From Parascedosporium putredinis (lineage: Eukaryota > Ascomycota > Sordariomycetes > Microascales > Microascaceae), in NCBI GenBank assembly GCA_949357655.1, contig CASHTG010000002.1:806001-870000 (forward strand): DNA of 64,000 nucleotides, written 5' to 3'. Under the pieces are notes generated by a model. It was not told the origin of the DNA. It was given only the letters and a program-made list of their open reading frames with translations, and did no database searches. Below, one piece after another: positions 45,535 to 57,337 of the stretch; position 1 is the first letter of the stretch, and every line of letters begins with the position of its first letter. The position numbers and the translations under genes are program-made.

Positions 45535-46475
45535 ATGGCTCGCGTCAAAACAAGTTTGCCAAATCCACTGGAAGGTGCGTCCGAGAGAGAGCAGGCTACA
45601 CAGGGCCTTCCAGCATCATATCGAGATTGTAGCCACAGAAAGCACCTCATTGTCGCGGCCGGCATACCCCATATCAAGGACGACTTGAATGTCAAGAGGC
45701 TCAATGAGATCCACCGCTGGCTCAAGCTGGCCGGGCTATCGATGCCGCCTCGATCGCTCAACTACCAGCGGGCTAGGCTCCGGAGCATTATCGCCTGTGA
45801 ACAGACCGACATGCACCTTGTTTGGGCGCCTGGATACATATTCATAAAGCCCCTACCCGACTATCTCCTGGACGCGAAGTTTTGGACAGATCACCTCACC
45901 GGGGACAAAGACCTCTATGGGCTTTGTATGGGCTTGTTGTTGTCCTACACGGCCTTGATTCAGTATCGGAGCGACTTTGTCATCGCAAAGAACGAGGGCC
46001 TGATCAAGGACAGCCTAGAGTGGGAGGATTGGGTCAAGCACTCCGCAGCGGTGTTGGCGCAAACCAACCCCACGGTGAACAAGCGCTACAAGTACGGCGA
46101 GCTGAGGATGTCTCGGCTCAACAAAATACTTTGGGCGCACTTCCAATTGAGAGGCTACCGATTTCCCTACCAAACGTATGGGGAGATGTTCATCTCCAAC
46201 ATGGTGCCTATAGCAGGCGCCACCATCTACGCTGTTTTGGTTTTGACGGCGATGCAAGTGGGGCTGGCGACGGACGCGCTCAGGAGAACGATGCGTTCCA
46301 GAAGGCATCGTATGGATTTGCCATATTATCGATTGTAGCGCCCATTGGAATAGTGGCGTTTGTAGTTTTAGTGATTGCCTTGCATTTCTGCTCCAACCTT
46401 GTCCACACATATACTTTTCGTTTTCGGAATCGAGGCTCTACGCATGGAGGGTCAGTCAAAAGCCCAGAAGACTAG
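45535..46475 (+). CDS. DUF6601-like membrane protein of unknown function
   Basis: A single-exon gene of 313 residues. Signature phrases are HLVWAPGYIFIKPLPDYLLD, FWTDHL, DLYGLCMGLLLSYTALIQYR, SDFVIAKNEGLI, EWEDWVKHSAAVL and YGELRMSRLNKI. Two hydrophobic helices close the protein: MVPIAGATIYAVLVLTAMQV, and SIVAPIGIVAFVVLVIALHF after ENDAFQKASYGFA. This pattern is shared by a large family of uncharacterised filamentous-fungal proteins that I believe is Pfam DUF6601; the family label is from memory and moderate. One base is missing near 46277, between the two membrane helices; allowing for it gives a length divisible by three. It is head-to-head with the NLR-like gene. No catalytic motif is visible. 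Confidence 0.8.
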
Positions 46476-47013
46476 GGACGTTGAAGGAGGTTGGATGCAG
46501 GGAATTTTCACAGAATACTCCATGTAGTACTCTATAATAAGTAACTTGCCTTGTCTTGAAATCTTTACAGTGATGTCGACATCGAGGATGATGGGCCCGC
46601 CAAGTCATCCCAAGCAAGCGCGATTAGCATTTAGGCCGATCTTAGTGGTCACATTAAAACGGGAAAGAGCACCACACCCACACAGCAATCTCAAGTTGCT
46701 GCCCCACCATCAACGACCTGTATCAATAAGCGAATTAGCGAGCTAAACCTCCCCCACCTCACCCTCCAGCAAAGAGAGAGAAAAAACCAAGGGTATTCCG
46801 TCATCGACGCTTCCAGTCGTCTACTTTGCTTTACCACCCCAGCTTGCCTCAGCGGCGCATCTACAAAACCACCATCCCTTGAAGGCCCCCACAACTCGCA
46901 CTGGTGCCAAGGGAAAACAAAATTCAACAACCACGGAATACAATAGATTCGAGACGGCCGCCAACATCTCGACATTCGGGCACTTCACTCCGGCCCCGCC
47001 CACCCCCGCGAAA
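46476..47013. other. Intergenic region upstream of CIA1
   Basis: About 540 bases with the CIA1 promoter and leader. It marks the right edge of the accessory-looking island; beyond it the sequence is GC-rich and housekeeping. No gene is supported. Confidence 0.45.
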
Positions 47014-48356
47014 ATGCCCTCCTCCACCCCACCCGCCTCCATCATCCCCCTCGCGCCCCTCAAGCCCGACCTCTACGAGCGCGCCTGGTCCTCCACCCCG
47101 CACCCGACCCTCCCCTCCTCGCCACGTCCCACGGCCGCTCCGTCACCATCTTCTCCTCGCCACTCTCACCCCGCACAGCAGCCTCACCAACGGCCACGAG
47201 CGCTCTGTCCGCTGCGCCGCCTGGAAGCCCAACCTACCCCCGGCCGCCTCTGCCTCGTCTCCGGCAGCTTCGATTCTACCGCGGGGCTATGGAGGTGGGA
47301 GGGCGAGGATAAGGATCGGGACCACGCCACGGACCTGACGTCGCATCGAGAGGAAGGACAAGAAGAAGAAGAAGAAGGAGAAGAAGAAGAGGAAGACACG
47401 GATTGGCAGTTCACGCTCGTGCTCGAAGGCCACGACTCCGAAGTCAAGGGCGTCTCCTTTTCCCCTCGGGCACCTTCCTCGCCACCTGCTCGAGGGACAA
47501 GTCCGTCTGGATCTGGGAAGACGTCGGCGCCGAAGAGGACGACGACGAGTGGGAAACGGTCGTCGTCCTCAACGACCACGAGGGCGACGTCAAAGCCGTC
47601 GCCTGGTGCCCCGACGTGCCCGGCCGCAACGCGCGGAGGTCCTACTCCTCCGACGTCCTCGCCAGCGCCAGCTACGACGACACCGTGCGCATATGGCGCG
47701 AGGACGGCGACGGCGAGTGGGTCTGCGTCGCCGTCCTCACCGGCCACGCCGGCACCGTCTGGGGCATCGCCTGGGAGGGCAGGGAACGACCCGACGGCGC
47801 CTTCCCCCGCCTGCTGAGCTGCTCCGCCGACGGCACCGTCAAGGTGTGGAAGCTCAAGGTGGACGCCGACGAAGACGACCAGGGCGGCCCCGCGCCCGTC
47901 ACCCTCGGCGGCATTCCCAACACCATGCGGCGGTCCGCGCGGGAGGACTGGGAGTGCGAGGCTGTGCTCCCCAAGGTCCACACGAGGGACGTGTACTCCG
48001 TCGCCTGGAGCCCCAAGACCGGCCTCGTCGCCACGACGGGCAACGACGGCGTCATTGCCCTCTACCGCGAGGAGGAGGACGGGGAGGAGACGGAGGCGGA
48101 AGGGGAGCAGCAGCAGCAGCAACAACAGGCTCCCGAGAGCAGCACGGGCGCTACCGAATCCGCGTCCGGCCCCGCGGCGTCCAAGAGGTGGAAGCTCATC
48201 GCTACCTATGATCAGGGCCACGGCGCCTACGAAATCAACCACATCACTTGGTGTCCCAGGTACGATTCGGGTAGGAAAACCGGCGAGGAGATGCTCGTCA
48301 CCACAGGGGACGACGGCCAGGTTCGCACTTGGCGTGTATCGTTGCCCGAAGCGTAA
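47014..48356 (+). CDS. CIA1: Cytosolic iron-sulfur assembly protein 1 (WD40)
   Basis: CIA1 (CIAO1) is the WD40 propeller of the CIA targeting complex that inserts Fe-S clusters into cytosolic and nuclear proteins. It is a single exon of 448 residues starting MPSSTPPASIIPLAPLKPDL. Blades are visible as TNGHERSVRCAAWKP, LVSGSFDSTAGLWRWEG, LEGHDSEVKGVSFSPSG..SRDKSVWIWED, LNDHEGDVKAVAWCPD..SASYDDTVRIWRED, LTGHAGTVWGIAWEG..SCSADGTVKVWKL, HTRDVYSVAWSP..TGNDGVIALY and ITWCP..VTTGDDGQVRTW. Fungal-style acidic (EEEEEGEEEEE) and polyglutamine insertions interrupt loops. Four single-base losses in C runs near 47113, 47170, 47239 and 47463 split the first half. With them the length is divisible by three. 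Confidence 0.92.
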
Positions 48357-49453
48357 ATGTTGAACGGGGCGGGGGACACTTGTAGGTGGAGGACGAAACT
48401 CCCATTCTTTTTCTTTTTCTTCATCTTCTTTTACTCTAGGATCGGGAGGGCTAGGGTGTGGTATTCGGCGTTATCCAAGGGGGTGGGAGGGGAGGGGGAT
48501 AGTTTCAATTCGGATCAGTTGTGCATTCTCATACAAGGACGGTTCAGGATAGAGTAGGTTTCTTCATCTGACTTGGTTTCTTTTGGTTTTTTTCTATAGA
48601 CATTTATAAAAACAACCTTGTTTGAACTTTGGAGTAGTCAAGTCACTGCATCGTGTATATCTTCATCTCGTCCATGTCAAAAGGATCCGTGGCTGCAAAA
48701 GTCTGCCGTCCGCTACATGTAGGAACGAACGATATTTCTCTAATATCTAAACTTGAAGACCAATTCAACTAAGATGCTCAGTCTTCCCAAAGTCTAATAA
48801 CTATTGTATGACAACACTGTCTCTATCTCGTCTTATCACACTCTAATCTTCTTTTACTCTTGTGGTACCCACAACCCAACCAAGGCTTGATAATTAAACA
48901 AATGCTAACTTTTAGGTGGTCTCGGGGGTTTACCCCTCGGACTCGCATATCTTGATAAGAAGCGATGGAAATAGAAATGATCGTAAAATAATACAAAGCT
49001 TGCTTTCTGTCTAAATTTTTTCGTTTGGAGGGTTTTGTTGCGTTCAAGGCTGTGAATAATGGTAATGATGGGATTCTCGCGGGAGAAAATGTCCCCCTCT
49101 TCCCGTTTTCCCCGCCCCCAGTTCTAGAATCCGTGGTTGTTGTATCTTTTCTCCTGCTGACTCTCCTCTCAAGCCGTGCGTTGGCTTATTTTTCGTTTTC
49201 TTGTTCTTTTCATTAGAAGAAAAGATATTACAAAAAGGGAGAGGGAAGCCTTTTGTAGCTGCCCCCTGTCCCTTTTCTTGGCCGCAATCATATCCCGTAG
49301 AAACAAAACCAAAAAAGAGTGTGAAAATGTACAAAATATCTTCCCCTCCTCTCCTCCTCGTCTCATCAAGTCCGTCTTCTCTTGCTTTCTGTCTCGCTCT
49401 CTTTCATTTGGCCAACTGCCCCCTTTTGTCTCAAACGAACAACGCGAGCCCAC
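48357..49453. other. Intergenic region (convergent 3' ends)
   Basis: About 1.1 kb between the 3' ends of CIA1 (+) and KGD1 (-), AT-richer with T-rich tracts, consistent with 3' UTRs. No gene, tRNA or repeat is supported. Confidence 0.5.
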
Positions 49454-52400
49454 TTAAGCCTCGCCCTTGAGCTTGTCCTGCTTGACGTTGAAGGCCATTT
49501 CGAGGAACTCGGCCTCCTCGCTGGTGTGCACCGCCTTCATGCCGGTGGCGACCGAAGCGCTGGGGCCACGGCCGGCGTACATGACGTGTTTCCTGTCGTG
49601 GTGCTTGGTGTGGTTGAGGAGGGTCTCGATGCGGGGCTGGGTGAAGCTCCACGCACCAGCGTTCAAAGGCTCTTCCTGGGCCCAGACGACGGTCTTGGCG
49701 TTGGGGTACATGTCGAGGTTATCCTTGAGCTGCTGCCAGGGGAAGGGGTTGAGCTGCTCGATACGGGTCAGGGCCACGTTATCGATCTTGTTGTCAGCAC
49801 GGTACTTGTGGAGCGCGGCGTAGACCTGGCCAGTGCAGAGGATGACACGGTCAATCTCCTCAGCACCCTTGATGTTGCCAGTCTTGTGCTCGGGGTCCTC
49901 AATGATCCAGCGGAAGCCAGTCTCGCCGGTGAACTCATCAATAGAGGAGCGGGCAAGAGGATGACGCAGGAGAGCCTTGGAGAAGAAGATGACAAGGGCT
50001 AAAAAAATTCGTGTTAATCTTGCGTGATTTAAAAAGAAGAATCGGCCCCAGAAGAGACGGGGGAAAATAAGAAAGAAAAACTTACGCTTGCGGAACTGCC
50101 TGTGCATCTGTCGGCGGAGAACGTGGAACAAGTTGGAAGGCTCGGTCATGTAGACGACCTGCATGTTGCAGTCCTGGTGCTGGCGGGCGAGCTTCTCCTC
50201 CGAGGGGAAGATGCGGGGATCTTCGTTACAGAGCTGGAGGTAACGCTCGATACGTCCGGACGAGTGCTCGGGTCCCTGTCCGTCGTAACCGTGAGGTAGG
50301 GACATGACGAGACCGGTGCGCTGCATCCACTTGACCTCACCAGAGGCGATGAACTGGTCAATGATGCACTGAGCGTTGTTGGCAAAGTCACCGAACTGGG
50401 CCTCCCACATCACGAGAGCATTGGGCGACGACAGGGAGTAGCCGTACTCGAAGCCGAGGGCGCCGAACTCGCTCAGAGACGAGTTGGAGATGACAAACTT
50501 GCCCTGGTCCTTGCTGATGTTCTGAAGGGGAGTATAGGTGTCCTCGGTCTCCTGGTCGTGGAAGACGGCGTGACGCTGGGAGAAGGTACCTCGCTCGACA
50601 TCCTGACCGGAAACGCGGACGTGGTGGCCTTCGGTAACAAGCGAGCCAAAGGCAAGAGCCTCGGCGGTGGGGAAGTCAATGGTCTTGCTGCCATCGAGGA
50701 CGGACTTGGAGCGGTTCTTGAGGATACGCTTCAGGTTGTTGTGGACGTTGAAGCCATCAGGGAAAGAACCGACGACCTCACCAATGTGCTTCAGAGTCTG
50801 CTCATCAACGCCGGTGGGGTTGTGAGGCAAGACTTCGGTGGCAAGCTCCTTGGGAGACTTGAAGCCGTTCCAGGCCGAGGTCGTCCATTCCTTGGAGGTG
50901 GGCTGGTAGTCTTTGGATCGGTTGAAGCTGTCTTGCAACATCTTCCAGACCCAGCTCTTGTGCTCCTCAATGTCCTCCTTGGTGAAAGTACCCTCGCGGA
51001 GGAGCTTGTCGACGTAGATGGCGATCTGGGGCTCGTGGTCCTTGATGCGCTTGTACATGAGGGGCTGGGTGAAGGAAGGCTGGTCGGTCTCGTTGTGGCC
51101 GTGCTTTCGGTAGCAGATGAGGTCGATGACGACGTCATGTTGGAACTCGGCACGCCAGTCGGCAGCAAGCTGGCAGACAAAGGTGACGGCCTCGGCATCG
51201 TCGGCGTTGACGTGGAAGACGGGGGCGTCGATGGCCTTGGCAATATCGGTACAGTAGGCGGTGGATCGGGCGAAACGGGGATCGGTGGTGAAACCGATTT
51301 GGTTGTTGACGACCAAGTGGATGGTACCACCGGTGGAGAAGGCGGGGAGAGAGTGGAATCCGAGACACTCGTAGACGACACCCTGGGCAGCGAAGGCGGC
51401 ATCACCGTGAAGAAGGACGGACATGGCAGTCTTGTGGTCCTTCTCATCGTTGTTGTAGTGCTGGATAGCGCGGGTCTTTCCAAGCACAACGGGGTCCTCG
51501 GCTTCAAGATGGGAAGGGTTGGCGACGAGAGAAAGCTGGACGCGCTTGCCCGAAGGGGTAGGCCTCTCGAAGTTCATACCGAGATGGTACTTGACATCGC
51601 CCGAACCATCGTCGGGGTCCTGAGTACCGGCAAACTCGCTGAAGATGGACTCGTTGGGCTTGCGAACGACGTTGGACAGGACATTGAGACGACCACGATG
51701 GGGCATACCGATGACGATGTCCTTGACACCATAGTCGACGCTGCGGTCAATGAGAGCCTTCATACCGGGGACAAGGGTTTCGCAGCCCTCGAGACCGAAT
51801 CGCTTGTCGTTGGGGTACTTGCTGGCAAGGAAAGACTCGAAGCTGGAACTCCAGATCAAGCGGTCGAGGATGCGGCGCTTCTCGTCAATGGAGTACTTGA
51901 AAGGTTGGGGAACCTCGAGACGCTGGCGAAGCCAGTCGCATCGGGTGCGGTTGGGAATGTGGATGAACTCGACACCATACGAGCCGGAGTAGCTGGTCTC
52001 GAGGGTGGAGATGATTTCGCGGAGCGTCATCTTCTGGCGCTCGGGAGTCTTGAAACGGGGAAGGATACCAGGTCCAAGCTCGAACTCGGAATCCAAGTCT
52101 TTCTCGGTGAAGTTGTACCACTCGAGGGTCAGTTCGCGGGGCTTGACATTACCAAAGCCCTTGGAAGAGTTACGAATGCCGAGGGGATCAACGTTGGCCT
52201 TGTGGTGACCACGGGCCTGGTAGGCGCGGCACAGGAGCTGAACCTTGAGATGCTTCATCACCTCGCTGTTCTGGCCGCCAGAGGCGGTGCCGGGCGTCAA
52301 GCTGGGGACACCGCCGGTGGCGCTGGGGACCAGGTTGGGGGTGGCGTGAAGGCCTGAGAGATGGGCATCTCGCCGCTCTCCATGTTGCGGAAGTAGACCT

Positions 52401-52646
52401 GCCACGAGACGTGGACGCTCTGGGGATCCTCCTTCCACTGCATGTACATCTCATCGATATAGCTCGCAGCGCTTCCGGAAAGGAAGTTATCGCTCGAGTC
52501 GGGGGAGCAGACGTGGAGCTCGTGGTGTATCTCGTCTTTTGGCCACCGAGAGCCATGGCGCGGCGGGCGGAAGCGGCTCGCCATGCTGGCGTAGCCGAAG
52601 GGCTGAGGAGGCGACCTCCGGCCCTGCAGGCGATATTTCTCAGCAT
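49454..52646 (-). CDS. KGD1: 2-oxoglutarate dehydrogenase E1 component, mitochondrial
   Basis: The thiamine-diphosphate-dependent E1 of the TCA-cycle 2-oxoglutarate dehydrogenase complex. Exon 1 is 52646..50086 and exon 2 is 49998..49454. The 87-base intron (GTAAG..TTTAG) has no stop, so it can be misread as coding. The protein has 1035 residues. A mitochondrial presequence (MLRNIACRAGGRLLSPS) precedes SGSAASYIDEMYMQWKEDPQ. E1 motifs are DIVIGMPHRGRLNVL, HLGMNFERPTPSGKRVQLS, LVANPSHLEA, VLLHGDAAFAAQGVVYE, RKHGHNETDQPSFTQP and MSLPHGYDGQGPEHSSGRIE. The C-terminal PLVIFFSKALLRHP completes the intron junction. Single-base losses in runs near 52503 and 52339 disrupt only the N-terminus. The start shown is the ATG of the presequence; an in-frame ATG lies nine codons upstream. 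Confidence 0.95.
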
Positions 52647-54778
52647 GCTGGGTGTGGTGTGCGATGTGCACACTTGGGTTTCGACGCAATTACGAAAAGA
52701 ATCGCGTTTCTATGTCGAGATGTCGCGACGAAGGTCCAGCTAACGGATGGACGCTTCGGGGGTGAGGGATAAGGTTTCGTGGGCAAACTTCGGGTCGCGA
52801 AAAGTTCTCGGCGTGTTAAGGGGAGGACTCTGCGAACGGGAAGCACCAGGCTGGCCAAACGGATTCGAAGCTGAATGAGCGGCGGAGTAAGTCTTATGGG
52901 GGAGGGAAGAAAAGAAAAAGACCAGTTTACAACGCCGCAAGTGATTAGTACATGGGGAGCAAATGATCAAGGGGAAGAAGGGCTCAATGGCAAGTGGCGG
53001 AGAGACTACTTAAATGTGCTCAGCAAGCAGTTCGGCAAAGGGGAAGTTGGAGCGAAAAATGACGACGAAGTAATGGAAAGCAGGGATTGCCGTGTTGTGT
53101 ACACAGCTCCTGGAGCACACGGCAAGAGAGCTCGGAGTAACGACGGCAATGACACTGAAACGGCCCTGACCGTGCCTCGAGGGCCGTTCCTACTGGTTCA
53201 AGTCCGCTGGTCAGGTGGGCCCGACGCCCCACAGAAACCTGGTCGGACCAAAGAGCGGCCAGATTATGTAAATTTCACCCAATCACGGATGTCGCTGGAA
53301 GTCTCGGCAGCGTTGCAACTAACTAGCGTCACTCATAGCCGTCGCCACATTTATTTTTCAGTGCAGGTGGCCACTTTACTGTGGAAAACTGTGGCTGATG
53401 CGTGCTGTATCTCTCAGCTCTCAGCTCTCAAAGGGAGCAGAGGGACCAGATTGGCAGTCACAGAAATGTTCCCCATGTCTCGTTGCACGCCAAGCAAACA
53501 TTTTAAGCCTCGAGCAGCTCCAGGAATCCGGAGCAGCCACCAGCCCATGTCTCTTGGGTCTGCTGACCAGAAAGGCACTCATGGCACTACATGGTTGATG
53601 GTTGACGGAAAAATCCTGGCAAGGGGGCAGAATGACATAGACGGTACGTACAGGATACTTGCACTATCATGCAGAATCGAAGATTGGAGAAAGAACATCC
53701 AGATCTAGAAACAATAAAAAGAGAAGAGGCCACAGTCTTAACAAGTCTCCACTACACTTGACCCCACTGACTCGTCAGGTTGCAAGGGCGGGCAGCGATG
53801 GAATCCGCATTTAATAATCATTATTGGTCGCGGTGTTTAGACGGAACTGAAAAAGGCTATCAAGGATGAGCTCTCACACGACGTGCTTCAAAGACAGGAG
53901 AGCAAGCACAAGGTCTGCGACAATGGAGCAACCGATCTGCAAAAGGAGCTCACCTGCTAGTCCTGCACACTGTCACACTGTGTTACACCGTGCACTTCTC
54001 GGTCTCATTGCACTGAGCAGTGGCAGGCTTGGCAGGCCTCTACAGATCAAATGGTGTGTGGAGTCAGTGTGTACGGAGTACGTACCCAATCAAGAGACTT
54101 GTACATTTTCTTACCGTTCAGAGCTCAACCACCATGCTATTCCTAAACTAGACCTTCGTACCTGCCTGATTGAACATCCAGAAAAAAGATCGTGAAGCTC
54201 AAAACCCACACTCAAAGTCCATCCGACTTCACCGAGCCCGGCCCCGTGGTAGCGTCACTCCTCAAGAGCACCCCCTTCCGGCGAGTCATCTCGTTAGTGC
54301 CAGGCGTTTCGTCTAGATCCATCTCCTTGCCGTCGCCTGGATTCCGCCACCCGTACATCTAGATTTTTAAAAGAAATTCACACTTTGTTGGCTTCAGGGC
54401 GCGACGGCTGGCTGGCGATTTCTTGCTTCCCTCACTTCGAGGTACGGGAAGAGGACCTCTAGGCTCCGCACGCGATTTGGCGGCGGCCTGAAGGGGACGC
54501 ATAGAGGTCGGGGGTGGATTAGGTGACTAGGCTGGTGGCTTTCTCGTGAGGGCTGGCTTGTCCCCTTTGCTGAGGGATGAGCTGCGGATGAGGAAGGGGC
54601 ACACCTATATTCCATGCTTCTCCGTCATCATAAACTTTCCTCTCGCTCCTTCGAGCCACATATAAAAACCCCCAACATCCGGGTGCAACCTCCGAACAAG
54701 TCTCGCTCGCGCTGATTGAAGGCCACTCGTATCCTTTGTTGGTCACGCATCTTTTCGTTTCGGTCCCTCCACCGCACA
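52647..54778. other. 2.1 kb intergenic region between divergent KGD1 and TFB1
   Basis: Both promoters lie here. A 277-codon open frame on + (52875-53708) overlaps the KGD1 upstream region, has no recognisable domain and no codon-level support, and I do not call it. A B-box-like GGTTCAAGTCC near 53197 is not part of a foldable tRNA. Confidence 0.45.
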
Positions 54779-56802
54779 ATGTCTAGCTCAGAGGCACCCG
54801 TCTCCGGGCGCGCCGCCTTCAAGAAGAAGGATGGCGTTCTATCCATCTCACCAGATCAAAAGACTGTCCTCTGGACACAGGCCCCTGGCAACGGTCCACC
54901 GACCATTGCCCTTCCTATCGAGAACATCTCGAGTATGTATTCTCTACCTGCCTTGGCGAGGTGAGACTGTCAAAAGGGTGGCTCCGTCCTGACCGTTCTA
55001 CTCTGCAGATCTCCAAAAGACCCCAGACACCGCAGCCAAGGTGATGCTGAAGATCTTTGAAAAAATCCTAATGGAGAGCCCACCACCTACCTCTTTCACT
55101 TCAACACCCCAGATGCGAAGCCGGAGGCCGACGCTATGAGAGACGCCCTCTCGAAGCTAGTGGGAGCTCTGCAAAGTAACAACCCCAATGTGCCCAAGGC
55201 GGCAACGCCGGCGACGAATGGCCCCGGGACACCCGTGCCAACCGCTGGCGCATCCGGTTCCATGGCCTTTGCCGCCGCGGCCAACTCGCTCCCGGCATCG
55301 GCCAAGTGGTTTGACGATGCTCAGCTCCTGAGTGATATCTCGCTACAGTTCGAGTACCTGAAAACGGATACAGCCCTGAACCAGACGTTTATGGAAGCCA
55401 GGAGATGAAGCCTGACTCCATTTCCCTCGGTTCCTTCAACACCCAGTTCTGGTCCTCAAGAGTCCACATCCTGAGGGCCTTCTTGATTGATAAGAATCAG
55501 CAAAGGCGGACTACAACGTCCTCGCCACGATCAAGCCCAAGACTATCGACGGCGATCTCAAGCTCAACATCACCGAGAAGCAAATCAGCCTCATCTTCAA
55601 GCAGCATCCCTTGGTGATGAGGATCTACAACGAACACGTCCCCAAGATTTCCGAGCCCGAGTTTTGGTCCCGCTTCTTCCTCAGCAAGCTCTCCAAGAAG
55701 CTACGCGGTGAACGAATCGCCCCTGCTGATGCCCACGACCCCATCTTTGACCGGTACGATCCGAACGAGAATCTTATAGGCACCTACTCCAAAATCACCC
55801 CAGAGAGCATTCCGCAAATTATCAACGTCGAGGCCAATGAGGCCAACCAAGGAGGCTTCAAGGGCGGAAACCGAAAGGACGTGGAAATGCGCCCCCGGCA
55901 GGATATCCCCATCCTCAAGACGTTGAATAGCATCAGCGCCAAGATCATGGCCAACGTCGCCCCCACGGACGTTGACCCTCACGGCCCCAAGGGCGTGGAC
56001 GAGAAAACGTACAACGAGCTCATCCTCCGCGACCTGCGGGACCGCGAAGAGGCCCACAGGATCCCCCTCAAGATCAACGAGGAGCAGGCCTTCTTCTCCA
56101 ACACCGGAGACGTCTCCTCGGCCAACGCCGAGGTCTTCGCCAAGCAAAACCCCGACGAGGTCCTCAAGCTCTTCCGCACCAACGTCGCCAGGCTCAACGA
56201 CGGCTCCGCCAACGGCATCGACCTGCACGCCCTCACCGGCATAGAGGAGGACAGCGACAGCGAGATGGAAGACGACGCCCCTCGCCCTCCCCGCGTCGGG
56301 TCCCGCGCCACCCGCGCCGCCGCGCAGGACGATATCCTCGAGGGCATCCGCCGCCACCGCACGGAAAAGTACGGCGGCGACTGGGCCACCGAGTCCCCCA
56401 TGGGCCTGCCCCCGTCCTCGCCCACCAGTGCGCCATCACCAACAGCACCACCACCGAGTTCCTCCGCCAGTTCTGGAACGCCTTCCTCTCGGGCGATCCG
56501 GACCGTGCCCTCGAGCTGCAGTATCTCAACGAGGCCCTGCAGCGCTCCGTCGTACGCATCAACGCCGTCGCCGACGATGCCGAAAGGCGTCGCGAGGAGA
56601 TCATCGCCCAGAAGAAGCGCGAGATCAGGGAGTATTACGAGCGCACGCAGAGAAAGATTCGATGGAAGGCCGACTCCGTCGGTGGTGGAAGGCAGGCCGT
56701 CCTCGCTCTCATGGAATCTACGCTTTCCGCCCTGTCCAAGGCGCAGAGCGAGTATAAAAGGCTTTGGAGGCCGAGGGCCTCCGAGCGAGCACAGAAGGTT
56801 GA
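54779..56802 (+). CDS. TFB1: TFIIH subunit Tfb1 (p62)
   Basis: A core TFIIH subunit acting in RNA polymerase II initiation and nucleotide excision repair. Exons are 54779..54932 and 55009..56802, giving 650 residues. The N-terminal PH domain (AAFKKKDGVLSISPDQKTVLW, TTYLFHFNTPD) is followed by two BSD domains: SFNTQFWSSRVHILRAF, and EKQISLIFKQHPLVMRIYNE with EPEFWSRFFLSKL. Further family segments are EEAHRIPLKINEEQAFF, HQCAITNSTTTEFLRQFWNA and ALSKAQSEYKKALEAEGLR at the C-terminus. Single-base losses near 55063 (A run), 55404, 55499, 56413 and 56757 break the frame. The last moves the stop to 56800-56802; uncorrected, it runs on to about 56878. Confidence 0.93.
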
Positions 56803-57337
56803 AAATCCTAGGAGGCACAAGTCCCTAATCATGGCTTGTCCAAGAAGAGCACAGTTTTGTAAAAACAGTTTGGTATAACAAGAAAGAAGCCCTTCAAGCT
56901 TTGGGATAAAAATCAAAATAATTAGGAGAGAAATGCCCATGAGGGTGAAAGTACTTTGTAGCCTAGCTTGGAATACAAAAATGGTATACCCCCTGCGCAA
57001 GACCATCGTCTCTCTCTCTCTCTCATGGATATGCATCATGAAACCTTTTGTGCCTGTCTTGAAAACCCCGATTTTCATTTTGTGTTCTTGACCGGATCCT
57101 CCGTAGTCCTACAGTCTATCATTTAAACAAGTAAAACACGAGCAAGGTGGAATCATCGCAAAGAAGATATGGCTCCCGAAAAGCCACGGAGGCGTGCTAA
57201 TAATAATACAGAGATATCCCTTCCAACCCTACTCCAAAGATATTTGTACAAAGCGTAAAAGACGACGACGACGCGATATATCCCGGGCTCTCGCCGCCGC
57301 AGACACACCCATCCGCCCCAAGTCCCCCGAACTTGCC
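56803..57337. other. Intergenic region (convergent 3' ends)
   Basis: About 535 AT-rich bases between TFB1 (+) and the AAA ATPase (-), with a short CT dinucleotide run near 57010-57025. No gene is supported. Confidence 0.5.

Noticed and set aside
50558..52357. 599-codon open frame on + opposite KGD1
   Set aside because: Shadow of strong codon bias in KGD1. It has no family resemblance and lies wholly inside the E1 coding region.
53190..53215. B-box-like GGTTCAAGTCC suggesting a tRNA
   Set aside because: The flanking bases do not pair into a T-arm stem and no anticodon arm or A-box fits upstream.
52875..53708. 277-codon open frame upstream of KGD1
   Set aside because: No recognisable motif or hydrophobic pattern. 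It sits in the KGD1/TFB1 divergent promoter region.
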